The position numbers and the translations under genes are program-made. The notes under the pieces are model-generated. The model searched no databases. It saw only the letters and a list, made by a program, of their open reading frames with translations, and had not been told where the DNA came from. Shown here in pieces: positions 44,474 to 51,354 of a DNA stretch of 51,354 nt; position 1 is the first letter of the stretch, and every line of letters starts with the position of its first letter. This DNA comes from Caulobacteraceae bacterium (GTDB lineage Bacteria; Pseudomonadota; Alphaproteobacteria; Caulobacterales; Caulobacteraceae). The DNA lies in NCBI GenBank assembly GCA_031291685.1, contig JARLIP010000172.1:1-51354 (forward strand), written 5' to 3'.

Positions 44474-45640
44474 CTATCGCGCGGCGCCCGACGCCGCGTC
44501 ATAGACGGCCCAGATCGGCCCGCACTCCACCAGCCGGCCCTCGGCCATGGCCTGGTCGATGGCCATCACCGTCAGACCCGCCTCCAGGGAATCCTGGGCC
44601 GTGACCGGGAACGGGGCTCTGCCCTCCAGGGCGGCGAGCAGATCCAGCGCCATGGCCTGATCGGCGCCGTTGTGATTGTCCTCGGTGCGACCGCCATAGT
44701 CGATCCGCTCCGGCCGGCCCCGGTCCAGGGCGCCGCGGATCATCAGGCGGTTGCGCACCAGATCGGCGATCAGGGTGGCTTTGGTTCCGGCGATATACCA
44801 GCGCCGCTCCTGCAGGCCGCTGAGGGTGTTGGAGTGGAAGGACAGCCGCACCCCATTGGCGTACTCCACCAGGGCCACCTGATGGTCGGTGACGTCCATG
44901 TCCGACTGGAAGGCGTCGTTGGAGCCCGCCCAGCCCGGATCGGCCATGACGAAGGCCTGGGATCCGTCCTCATAGACCCGCGGCTCGACCGCACGCTCGG
45001 GGGTGAAGATGCGCCGCCCGCCGAAGCTGGCCACCCGCTCCGCCCGGGCGCCGACGATGCGGCTGAAGATATCGAAGTCGTGGCAGACCTTGTCCAACAG
45101 GTAGGAGCCGCCCCAGTCCTGGCGACGGCGCCAGTTGCGGGCCAGATAGCCCCCGTGTTCGGCGGGCAGGTGCTCGGTGGCGTCGATGGAGATCACCTGG
45201 CCCAGGGCCCCGGAATCGACCCGGGCGATCACCTCCCGCACAATCGGCATGGAGCGCATGACCAGGCCGATATGCAGGGGCGGCGTCTGGCCGTTGGCCA
45301 GGATGGCGGCCAGTTGATGGCTCTCCTGCGGCGTCCGCACGATCGGCTTTTCGGCGAAGATCGGATAGCCGGCCCCGAAGGCGGCCAACAGGTGCGGCAG
45401 GTGCAGGTGGTTGGGCGAGCCGATCATCACCAGGTCGAAGGGGCCGGCGCCGAGCAAGTCAGCCTCGTCCGCGAAGGCCCTGCCCGGATCGATCCCCGCG
45501 GCCTCCAGGATCGGCAGGCCGATGGGAGCGGGATCGGCATAGCCGGCCACCCGCAGATCCCAGCCCACATCCTTCATGGCCGCCAGCACATGGGCGATCC
45601 TCTGGCCCAGGCCAATGACGCCGATCCGGTATGTTTTCAC
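44474..45640 (-). CDS. Gfo/Idh/MocA family oxidoreductase
   Basis: A 388-residue NAD(P)-dependent oxidoreductase acting on sugars, inositols or their derivatives. It has a Rossmann loop at the N-terminus (YRIGVIGLGQRIAHVLAAM), then MIGSPNHLHLPHLLAAF and the diagnostic AEKPIV near residue 99. The C-terminal alpha/beta domain has EHLPAEHGGYLARNWRRR and WGGSYLLDKVCHDFDIF, with the family's D-x-x-x-H catalytic arrangement (DKVCHDFD). Length and motifs are normal. It is divergent from a membrane protein gene and shows no sugar operon around it, so substrate is unknown. Convergent stop with the preceding exported protein is 10 bases away. Confidence 0.88.
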   Translation of the reverse strand: MKTYRIGVIGLGQRIAHVLAAMKDVGWDLRVAGYADPAPIGLPILEAAGIDPGRAFADEADLLGAGPFDLVMIGSPNHLHLPHLLAAFGAGYPIFAEKPIVRTPQESHQLAAILANGQTPPLHIGLVMRSMPIVREVIARVDSGALGQVISIDATEHLPAEHGGYLARNWRRRQDWGGSYLLDKVCHDFDIFSRIVGARAERVASFGGRRIFTPERAVEPRVYEDGSQAFVMADPGWAGSNDAFQSDMDVTDHQVALVEYANGVRLSFHSNTLSGLQERRWYIAGTKATLIADLVRNRLMIRGALDRGRPERIDYGGRTEDNHNGADQAMALDLLAALEGRAPFPVTAQDSLEAGLTVMAIDQAMAEGRLVECGPIWAVYDAASGAAR

Positions 45641-45760
45641 GTCCTAACGCCCCCTCGAAAGCCCAAGGGCGATTTTCGAGCCGCGCGCGGCGATCGCCTA
45701 TGGACCAATAGCTTCGCTGTATGGTTGTGTGCGATTTGCATCAAGGGCGGAGCTTAGGAA

Positions 45761-46507
45761 ATGACGACGATCACGACGAGTCCAGGCTTCGACATGGGTC
45801 GCGTGATCCAGCGCACCTTCGACGTGCTGGGTCAGAATATCGGGCCATTCCTGATCATCAGCGTGCTGTTCATCGCCCTGCCGACCGAGCTGTCAGGTCT
45901 GACTCAGACGCAAAAGGGCGGCGGCCTGATCAAGTTCGTCCTGTTCCTCATCCAACTGGCCGCGTCCTCGGCGGGCCAGGCGGCGGCCATCTGGGGGGCT
46001 GTCAACGCCCTGGACGGAGGCAAGGCCGATGTTCAGGAATGGATCCGCCAAGGCGCTCCCCACTGGTGGCGGGTGATCGCGATCAGCCTGCTGACCGGTA
46101 TCGCCATAGCCCTGGCCTCGGTGTTGTTCCTGGCGCCGGGCCTTTATCTGTTGACCCGGATGGTGGTCGCCGTTCCCGCTCAGGTGTCGGAAAACACCGG
46201 CGTGTTCGTCGCCTTCAGCCGCAGCGCCGATCTGACCAAGGGACGGCGCTGGGCGGTGCTGGGCCTGGTGCTCCTGCTGTTCGTTCCCTTGACGATTCTT
46301 GAGTTCCTGCTGATCGGCTTCGCCAACCAGTTTCATGGCGGCCTCACCGCCGCGGTGAGCAGTCCGGTCACGCGGCTGGTGGTCCTGCCCCTCTTCGTGT
46401 GCGTGACCACCCCGATCAGCCTGGCCGGCGTCGCTGCGCTCTATGTCGAGCTGCGGGCGGGGCGCGAAGGGCCTGGCGCCGGGCGTCTGGCGGCGATCTT
46501 CGATTGA
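45761..46507 (+). CDS. Polytopic membrane protein, glycerophosphodiesterase-membrane-domain-like
   Basis: A 248-residue protein with about five or six hydrophobic segments (FLIISVLFIALPTELSG, IQLAASSAGQAAAIWGAV, AISLLTGIAIALASVLFLAP, LGLVLLLFVPLTILEFLL and a last near 215). The conserved FDMGRVIQRTFDVLGQN at the N-terminus and the central VFLAP-like motif APGLYLLTRMVVAVPAQVSE, followed by FSRSADLTKGRRW, match a widespread family of membrane proteins. These resemble the membrane part of GdpD/YciC-like proteins. Function unknown. It is transcribed divergently from the Gfo/Idh/MocA gene with a 120-base gap. Confidence 0.65.
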   Translation: MTTITTSPGFDMGRVIQRTFDVLGQNIGPFLIISVLFIALPTELSGLTQTQKGGGLIKFVLFLIQLAASSAGQAAAIWGAVNALDGGKADVQEWIRQGAPHWWRVIAISLLTGIAIALASVLFLAPGLYLLTRMVVAVPAQVSENTGVFVAFSRSADLTKGRRWAVLGLVLLLFVPLTILEFLLIGFANQFHGGLTAAVSSPVTRLVVLPLFVCVTTPISLAGVAALYVELRAGREGPGAGRLAAIFD

Positions 46508-46689
46508 GGCGCGATCGCGGTTCGGGAGGACCGGAACAGGACTGTCCACAAGACCGTTGATCGCCTTAGTGCGAACACAAGGGACTGGAAAACCGATCAA
46601 ATCGGTCGTGACCGACATTGCCCGGCGCATCCTTTGGCCGTCTGGGGAGTTGTTGGGTTCGGCGGTTCCATGTACACGCAAGTCAGGTC

Positions 46690-47052
46690 ATGACAGTTCA
46701 ACTCGATTTCATCGGCGCTTCGGGCGTCGCCTATCGCTACGTCGCCCGCGAGGGCCAACGTGTATCGCCCAGCGGCGGCAACTTCGTCTTCGTGCGCGAA
46801 ACCCCCGAGGGCATGGCCGTCATCTATGTCGGTGAGGCCGAAAGTCTCAGCGCCCTGGACGAGGCGCCCTGGGCCGAGGCCCAGTCCCGGTTTGGCGCCA
46901 CCCACGCCTTCGTCCGCCTGAATGTGACCGCGGCGATCCGCCGAAGCGAGCGCAACGATCTGCTGGCCGCCTACGACCCGCCCCTGAACGCCGTCTATCG
47001 GGACGCCACCGAGCGTGGGTCCGATCCGGCGCCGGATGCTCGCCAAGGCTGA
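46690..47052 (+). CDS. Small GIY-YIG-like protein
   Basis: A 120-residue soluble protein with the pattern MTVQLDFIGASGVAYRYVAR ... NFVFVRETPEGMAVIYVGEA ... RFGATHAFVRLN ... RRSERNDLLAAYDPPLNAVY. The V-I-Y-V-G-E plus a later DLLAAYDPPLN is the layout of a GIY-YIG nuclease-type fold. Here the first GIY-like strand is FVFVR and the second is VIYVGE, with the final Glu/Asn area as LI/LLAAxxPPxN. The classical catalytic arginine and glutamate are not all obvious, so activity is uncertain. The ATG at 46690 begins at the first strand. Gene neighbours do not hint at a role. Confidence 0.5.
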   Translation: MTVQLDFIGASGVAYRYVAREGQRVSPSGGNFVFVRETPEGMAVIYVGEAESLSALDEAPWAEAQSRFGATHAFVRLNVTAAIRRSERNDLLAAYDPPLNAVYRDATERGSDPAPDARQG

Positions 47053-47108
47053 ATTTCCGGGCAATATACGCTTCGGCTGCGCCGTGAACAGCGCAACCGC
47101 CGGAGGGC

Positions 47109-48587
47109 ATGCCCATGAGCGCGCTAACCCGCTTCTTCGATTCGGCGGGATTTCTGCCGCACGGCTATTGTCTGCTGTGGCGGCCGGATCTGCTGGCCCT
47201 GCACGCCCTCTCCGACCTGCTGATCGCCTGCGCCTATTTCAGCATCCCCCTGGCGATCATGACCTTCGTGCGCCGCCGGAGCGACCTGGCGGCGGAGCAC
47301 AAGCGCATCGCCATCCTGTTTTCGACCTTCATCCTCGCCTGCGGCATGACCCACGTGATGGGATTGGTGGTCCTGTGGCGCCCCCTCTACGCCCTCGACG
47401 GCGGGATCAAGGCCTTCACGGCGGTCATATCGATCATGACCGCGGCGCTGCTCTGGCCGGTCATTCCAAGGCTCCTGGCCTTGCCCTCCACCAGCCAGTT
47501 GGCGGCGATCAACGGGGCCCTGCGCGCGGAGGTCTCCGCCAAGCTGGAGGCCCTGGCGGCCCTGGACGCGATCCGGGGAGATCTGGAAACACAGGTCCAA
47601 CGCCGCACCCACGAGGTCGAGGCCCTGGCCCGCCGTTTCGAAATCGCCACGGCCGGATCACGGGTCACGGTCAGCGAGCAGGACGACCAGCTGCGCTATA
47701 CGTGGCTGCATAATCCGCGCGCGCCCCTGACCGCCGAAGCCATTGGCCGGTCGGACCTGGAGGCGATGGTTCCTGACGCCGCCGCGGTGCTGGAGCCACT
47801 GAAGCGGCGGGCGCTGGGTACGGGCTTGGCCGCGACCCATGAGGTCATCCTGCCCCTGGCCGACGGCCCCCGGCATTTCGAGATGTTCCTTACCCCAACC
47901 GAAACCGCCGATGGCGTGCGGGGCCTTTTGACGGCCTGGGTCGATATCACCGAACAGAAGCGCCAACACGAGCGGATGCAGGTGATCGTCCGGGAGCTGG
48001 CCCACCGGGCCAAGAACGTCCTGGCCCTGATCGAGGGCCTGGCCCGCCAATCGGTCAAGGCCGAGAACCTGCCCGAGGCGGTGATCATCCGCTTCAGCGC
48101 CAAGCTGGCCGCCCTGGGCGCCGCTCACGACCTGCTCTTGGACAGCGACTGGCAGGGGATTGAACTGCGCGGCCTGGTCGAGGCGCAATTGGCGCACATC
48201 ATGCCCGAGCCGAGGGTCGGGGTGACCATTGAGGGGCCATCGGTGATGCTCGGCCCAGAGGCGGGTCAGTACCTGGCCCTGGCCCTGCATGAGCTGGCCA
48301 CCAACGCCGCCAAGTTCGGGCGCCTCGGCCAAGCCGGCGAGACCGACATCCGCATCGCCTGGACCGCCACGGACGGCATGAACGGCGAAAAATATATCGA
48401 TTTCAACTGGATCGAACGGGGATCGCCGATCGCCCCACCCGCCCGCCGCGGCTTTGGCCGACTGCTGCTGGAGACCATCCTGCCCCGCGCCCTGCGCGGC
48501 GCCTCACAGCTGGAATTCGGCGAGGCCGGCCTGTCCTGGCGGGTTTCTTTTACTCAGGAGTTGCGACAATTCAGCGCAGGGCTGTAA
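47109..48587 (+). CDS. Ethylene-receptor-like HWE histidine kinase
   Basis: A 492-residue membrane sensor kinase. Residues ~30-115 form three helices that match plant ethylene receptors: ALSDLLIACAYFSIPLAI (Asp36, Tyr43) and FILACGMTHVMG (Cys78, His82). The four residues and the Cys-x3-His spacing parallel ETR1 Asp25, Tyr32, Cys65 and His69, where Cys and His hold copper. A coiled linker (~140-180) and a PAS-like domain (~185-280, ending WVDITEQKRQHERM) follow. The HWE kinase has phospho-accepting His299 in ELAHRAKNVLALIEGLARQS and the Trp-containing SDWQGIELRG. It continues to HELATNAAKFG and ends RGFGRLLLETILPRAL. A response regulator gene follows immediately. Confidence 0.85.
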   Translation: MPMSALTRFFDSAGFLPHGYCLLWRPDLLALHALSDLLIACAYFSIPLAIMTFVRRRSDLAAEHKRIAILFSTFILACGMTHVMGLVVLWRPLYALDGGIKAFTAVISIMTAALLWPVIPRLLALPSTSQLAAINGALRAEVSAKLEALAALDAIRGDLETQVQRRTHEVEALARRFEIATAGSRVTVSEQDDQLRYTWLHNPRAPLTAEAIGRSDLEAMVPDAAAVLEPLKRRALGTGLAATHEVILPLADGPRHFEMFLTPTETADGVRGLLTAWVDITEQKRQHERMQVIVRELAHRAKNVLALIEGLARQSVKAENLPEAVIIRFSAKLAALGAAHDLLLDSDWQGIELRGLVEAQLAHIMPEPRVGVTIEGPSVMLGPEAGQYLALALHELATNAAKFGRLGQAGETDIRIAWTATDGMNGEKYIDFNWIERGSPIAPPARRGFGRLLLETILPRALRGASQLEFGEAGLSWRVSFTQELRQFSAGL

Positions 48588-48639
48588 GCTGACGGAATGC
48601 GCGGTTAGTGGGCGCATGGTTGAGTTTGGTCTCTTGTGC

Positions 48640-48996
48640 ATGGCCCGTGTGCTGATCGCCGAAGACGAAGCCTTTACAGCCCTGGCCTTGGTCGATCTGC
48701 TGACTGAACAAGGCCACACCGTTCAGGACGCCCCCGACGGCGCCATCGCCATCGACATGCTGCGCAGCTTCGAAGCCGACGTCCTGATCACCGACCTGAT
48801 GATGCCCAACATGTCCGGCGACGACCTGATCCGCCAGCTTCGCGCCCAGCCTGGGCGTCAGATCGCGGTGATCCTGATCAGCGGGGTGCCCGAGGGACGC
48901 CTGCCGGACGACATCCCCTACGACTCCTATCTGAGCAAGCCCATCGACCACGTCGCCCTGGGCCACCTGGTCAAGCGGCTCGCGCCGAACGCCTAA
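48640..48996 (+). CDS. Single-domain response regulator, partner of the HWE kinase
   Basis: A 118-residue CheY-like receiver: acidic pocket VLIAEDEAFTALAL, phospho-acceptor Asp in VLITDLMMPNMSGDDL, Ser in VILISGVPEG and Lys in YLSKPIDHV. There is no output domain. The start at ATG 48640 (MARVLIAEDE) begins at the first strand; an in-frame ATG at 48616 would add eight residues. It lies 52 bases after the kinase stop on the same strand, so it is the probable phosphate acceptor. The downstream output is not in the window. Confidence 0.88.
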   Translation: MARVLIAEDEAFTALALVDLLTEQGHTVQDAPDGAIAIDMLRSFEADVLITDLMMPNMSGDDLIRQLRAQPGRQIAVILISGVPEGRLPDDIPYDSYLSKPIDHVALGHLVKRLAPNA

Positions 48997-49008
48997 AAGC
49001 TCAGACTG

Positions 49009-49653
49009 TTAAAAGTTCAGGCCCGTGGCGGCCTCCAGGGCGGCCAGGGCCTGGGCCTCGTTCTCCACCTTGATCGCGGTCATGCCCAGCTGGGCCGCCG
49101 GTTTGCAGTTGATCCCCAGGTCGTCGAGATAGACGCAGGCCGCCGGCTCAACGGCCAGCAACTCGCACATCATCAGATAGATCTTCGGGTCGGGCTTGCG
49201 CAGGCCAACCTTGGAGCTTTCGATCACAGCGTCGAACTGGGACATGATCTCGGCCACCTGGGCGGCCTTTTCCGAGGTGGCGGCCATGCCCGATCCATGA
49301 CCGGCGCTGGCCATGTTGTTGGTGATGCAGCCGACCTTGAAGCGGGCCTTGCAGGCCTTCAGGGCGCCCACCACCCGGGCGCGCACATCCCCCGACAGCA
49401 GGGGCAGGACATCGGCGCCGCGCACATCGTGGCCCAGGACGCGCGCCTCCTCGGCGAAGCGCACGTCGAACCCGGCGGCGTCGATTTCCGCCCGCTCGAA
49501 CAGGGCCCAGGCGTTATCGTGGGGATTGGCGGCGTTGATCGTGCGGATCAGGTCCCGGGGCAAGCCCCGCTGGGCCTCATAGCGATTGAAGGCCTCGAAG
49601 GGCGAGGTGGTGAACACGCCGCCAAAATCCCAAACCACCGCCTCGATCGCCAT
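49009..49653 (-). CDS. HAD-like hydrolase (HAD-IA, ACAD10/epoxide-hydrolase N-domain type)
   Basis: A 214-residue haloacid-dehalogenase-fold phosphatase. Motif I is VVWDFGGVFTTSPFEAF, with a nucleophile Asp but Gly in place of the usual second Asp, as in the ACAD10/soluble-epoxide-hydrolase N-terminal subgroup. Motif II is CITNNMA, motif III Lys is in SSKVGLRKPDPKIYLMM, and motif IV acidic pair is YLDDLGINCKPA. The helical cap is in between. The start at ATG 49653 is favoured because it begins at motif I with GGATGAGG upstream. An open frame from 49962 adds basic, low-complexity residues. Substrate unknown. Confidence 0.85.
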   Translation of the reverse strand: MAIEAVVWDFGGVFTTSPFEAFNRYEAQRGLPRDLIRTINAANPHDNAWALFERAEIDAAGFDVRFAEEARVLGHDVRGADVLPLLSGDVRARVVGALKACKARFKVGCITNNMASAGHGSGMAATSEKAAQVAEIMSQFDAVIESSKVGLRKPDPKIYLMMCELLAVEPAACVYLDDLGINCKPAAQLGMTAIKVENEAQALAALEAATGLNF

Positions 49654-49802
49654 CCGCGCCTCATCCCGTCCCTGAATTTGGCCGCAAGCTAGAGACTTTT
49701 CCCGGGCAGGCAACCGCCCTGCAGACGACTGCTCTGGCCGCCCTTGGCCGATCTCTTGCGGATGACGGCGCGACCGTCCGATAACGAGACCGCCCAAGCC
49801 CC

Positions 49803-49913
49803 ATGCCCAACCGATACGGCCCGTTCCGGACGCGATACGAACTTGTCCTGGCGGTGATCGCCGCCCTCGCCTTCCTGATCCTCGCCGGCCTGACCCTGCT
49901 GGGATCGTCCTGA
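49803..49913 (+). CDS. Micro-protein with one membrane helix (36 residues)
   Basis: A short frame beginning MPNRYGPFRTRYELV and continuing LAVIAALAFLILAGLTLLGSS. A basic, tyrosine-containing head precedes a clean hydrophobic helix, with the stop right after. Topology rules put the head in the cytosol. The ribosome site is weak (GAG at a poor distance), so expression is uncertain. It ends 38 bases before the Lgt paralogue on the same strand and could belong to the same transcript. No family recognised. Confidence 0.4.
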   Translation: MPNRYGPFRTRYELVLAVIAALAFLILAGLTLLGSS

Positions 49914-49951
49914 CGGTCGGCGCGCTTGCCAGGAGCAAACCGCCATGGCCC

Positions 49952-50731
49952 ATGAGGGCCATGATCCATGTGCCGACCTCGCCCTTGGCCCACGCGCCGT
50001 TCGACCTCTTGGCCTGGGCCTCGGGCCTGGGCTTGAGCGTCGTGCTTTATCGCTGGCGGCTCAAGGCCGCCGCCGAGCAGATCGCCCGCAAGGTCGATGG
50101 GGTCTATTTCCTGGCCCTGGCCCTCGGAGCGATCCCTGGCGCCTGGCTGGCCGGATCGCTCAACACCCTGCGCGGGCCGGCGCCCGCCCTGTCGCACAGC
50201 GTCGCCGGCGCCCTGGTGGGCGCCATCGTGGGGGTGGAGATCTATAAGGCCTTGCGAGGGGTGAAGGGGTCGACCGGAACCCTGTTCGTCGGCTCATTCG
50301 CCTTGGGGGTCGTGATCGGCCGCTTCGGCTGTCTGTTCGCCGGGCTCTCCGACCGGACCTATGGCGCGCCCACGTCCCTGCCCTGGGCGGTGGATCTGGG
50401 GGACGGCGTCGGCCGCCATCCGGTGGAGCTCTATGAAAGCGACGTGATGGCCGTCTTCCTCGCCGCCTATCTGATCGGGTTGGCCCGCCGTGCGCCCTGG
50501 GCCATGCGGCGGGGATTTTATGTTCTGTGCACGGTCTATGGCCTGCAACGTTTTGTGTGGGAGTTCCTGAAGCCCTATCCAAGGTTGTTGGGGCCGTTTA
50601 ATCTGTTCCAGCTTCTATGTCTGGGGTTGGTGGCCTATGGATGGATCTGGTTCGTCGGCGACCGGCGGCGAGAGCGCGACACGCAAGATCGCCCCCTATC
50701 TGTTCCTCGGCCAGACCACCAGCCTGTGTGA
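49952..50731 (+). CDS. Prolipoprotein diacylglyceryl transferase paralogue (Lgt-like)
   Basis: A 259-residue membrane protein with seven predicted helices resembling Lgt. The conserved arginine-glycine loop is GRFGCLFAGLSDRTYGAPTS followed by LPWAVDLGDGVGRHPVELYES (the H-P-x-x-x-Y-E signature of Lgt). A C-terminal RRGFYVLCTVYGLQRFVWEF and a last helix LFQLLCLGLVAYGWIWFVG follow. True Lgt transfers diacylglycerol from phosphatidylglycerol to prolipoproteins; here several Lgt positions are changed (GCLFAG for GNFINGE). It may therefore be a specialised lipid-binding or transferring paralogue. The start ATG 49952 has AGGAG ~16 bases upstream. Its end overlaps the radical SAM gene by 95 bases. 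Confidence 0.8.
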   Translation: MRAMIHVPTSPLAHAPFDLLAWASGLGLSVVLYRWRLKAAAEQIARKVDGVYFLALALGAIPGAWLAGSLNTLRGPAPALSHSVAGALVGAIVGVEIYKALRGVKGSTGTLFVGSFALGVVIGRFGCLFAGLSDRTYGAPTSLPWAVDLGDGVGRHPVELYESDVMAVFLAAYLIGLARRAPWAMRRGFYVLCTVYGLQRFVWEFLKPYPRLLGPFNLFQLLCLGLVAYGWIWFVGDRRRERDTQDRPLSVPRPDHQPV

Positions 50732-51354
50732 GACCTGCCTGGGCCTGGTTCCGGCCAAGATCATCGCCGAGGACAACCAGGTCTATTACCTCAAGCGCTG
50801 CCGCGAGCACGGGGTGCAAAAGACCCTGATCGCCGACGACCTCGGCTATTGGAAGGCGCAGAAGGACTGGCTGAAACCCGGCGACCGCCCTCTGGGGGTT
50901 CAGACCCGCACCGAGCACGGCTGCCCCTATGACTGCGGCCTGTGTCCCGACCACGAGCAGCATTCCTGCTTGGCCATCGTCGAGGTCAACGAGGCCTGCA
51001 ACCTGTCCTGTCCGGTCTGTTTGGCGGAAAGCTCCGTCAAGCACGAGGTCCACCGCCCCCTGGCCGAGATCGAGGCCATGTTCGACGTCTTGGTCGCCTC
51101 CGAGGGCGAGCCGGACTTGGTGCAGATCTCCGGCGGAGAGCCGACCCTGCACCCTCAGTTCTTCGAGATCCTGCGAGCCGCCCGCGAACGGCCCTTCCGG
51201 CACCTGATGATCAACACCAACGGCCTGCGCATCGCCCAGGAGGCGGGGTTCGCCGAACGGCTGGCCCAGTTCATGCCCAGGTTCGAGGTCTATCTGCAGT
51301 TCGACTCCCTGCGCCGGGAGGCCCTGATGAACCTGCGGGGGGCGGACCTGGTCA
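50637..51354 (+). CDS. Radical SAM enzyme resembling the MJ0619/tetraether-synthase family (truncated at window end)
   Basis: The first 239 residues are visible. An N-terminal zinc-ribbon-like segment (LCETCLGLVPAKIIAED, then YYLKRCREHG) precedes TEHGCPYDCGLCPDHEQHSC, a second cysteine cluster. The S-adenosylmethionine motif is CNLSCPVC (Cx3CxxC). QISGGEPTLHPQFFEILRAA, the GGE motif, and INTNGLRIAQE follow in TIM-barrel order. This combination of two pre-clusters plus the SAM motif is what I recall for MJ0619/Tes-type enzymes that couple lipid tails or work on other hydrophobic substrates. ATG 50637 is the only in-frame start that covers the first cysteine pair; it lies inside the Lgt-like gene (95-base overlap). 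The C-terminal part is beyond the window. Confidence 0.75.
   Translation, partial: MDGSGSSATGGESATRKIAPYLFLGQTTSLCETCLGLVPAKIIAEDNQVYYLKRCREHGVQKTLIADDLGYWKAQKDWLKPGDRPLGVQTRTEHGCPYDCGLCPDHEQHSCLAIVEVNEACNLSCPVCLAESSVKHEVHRPLAEIEAMFDVLVASEGEPDLVQISGGEPTLHPQFFEILRAARERPFRHLMINTNGLRIAQEAGFAERLAQFMPRFEVYLQFDSLRREALMNLRGADLV

Overview
The window is about 51 kb of GC-rich DNA with an alphaproteobacterial character, most likely Caulobacteraceae (Caulobacter/Phenylobacterium-like). The grounds are gene content rather than any marker gene: a TonB-dependent receptor, an HWE-family histidine kinase, DUF2239 and DUF6481 proteins, a MoxR/DUF58 membrane operon, Tat- and Sec-exported small proteins, and dispersed intergenic repeats. 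No rRNA, tRNA or CRISPR array was seen. The left edge holds the tail of a probable transposase and the right edge cuts a radical SAM gene.

Layout. (1) 0.2-11.3 kb is a surface-polysaccharide region: a family-4 glycosyltransferase, a flippase, a membrane EEP-family hydrolase, a GDP-mannose pyrophosphorylase fused to an AGE-type sugar isomerase, a second stand-alone AGE protein, an ExoY-like initiating sugar-phosphate transferase, a PPP-type phosphatase and a GNAT protein. (2) 11.3-14.6 kb is an aldehyde-oxidation unit: a GAF/PAS/Fis regulator without an AAA+ domain, divergent from an acetaldehyde-dehydrogenase-like gene and a DUF779 gene. Two near-identical 17-bp operators and an FNR/FixK-like box lie between the divergent genes. 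(3) 14.8-18.9 kb has an alpha/beta-hydrolase - ABC ATPase - ABC permease operon and an MFS transporter. (4) 19-25.5 kb is a tightly overlapping DUF4129 - DUF4350 - MoxR - DUF58 - SpoIIM - RDD operon. (5) 25.6-29 kb contains small metabolic and housekeeping genes: DUF2239, pterin dehydratase, SDR, a Tat protein, DUF983 and YccF. (6) 29-32.5 kb has a MASE1 hybrid kinase with a single-domain response regulator. (7) 32.5-46.5 kb is a nutrient-uptake and catabolism region: an OprB-type porin, an RcnR/CsoR-type metal sensor, an MFS transporter, a YtcJ-like amidohydrolase, a mosaic TonB receptor, an APC permease coupled to a Rieske oxygenase, and a Gfo/Idh/MocA oxidoreductase. (8) 46.7-49 kb encodes a GIY-YIG-like small protein and a kinase whose membrane domain carries the residues of plant ethylene receptors, followed by a response regulator. 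(9) 49-51.35 kb encodes a HAD phosphatase, a micro-protein, an Lgt paralogue and an overlapping radical SAM enzyme resembling the MJ0619/tetraether-synthase family.

The most unusual items are the Lgt-paralogue/Tes-like radical SAM pair (possible lipid-tail chemistry), the ethylene-receptor-like HWE kinase, the AAA+-less AcoR-type regulator with paired operators, the ManC-AGE fusion, the recombinant TonB receptor barrel, and a three-copy ~132-136 bp repeat with 8-bp inverted ends sitting just downstream of stop codons. All functional assignments come from reading motifs and gene order; no database search was possible.
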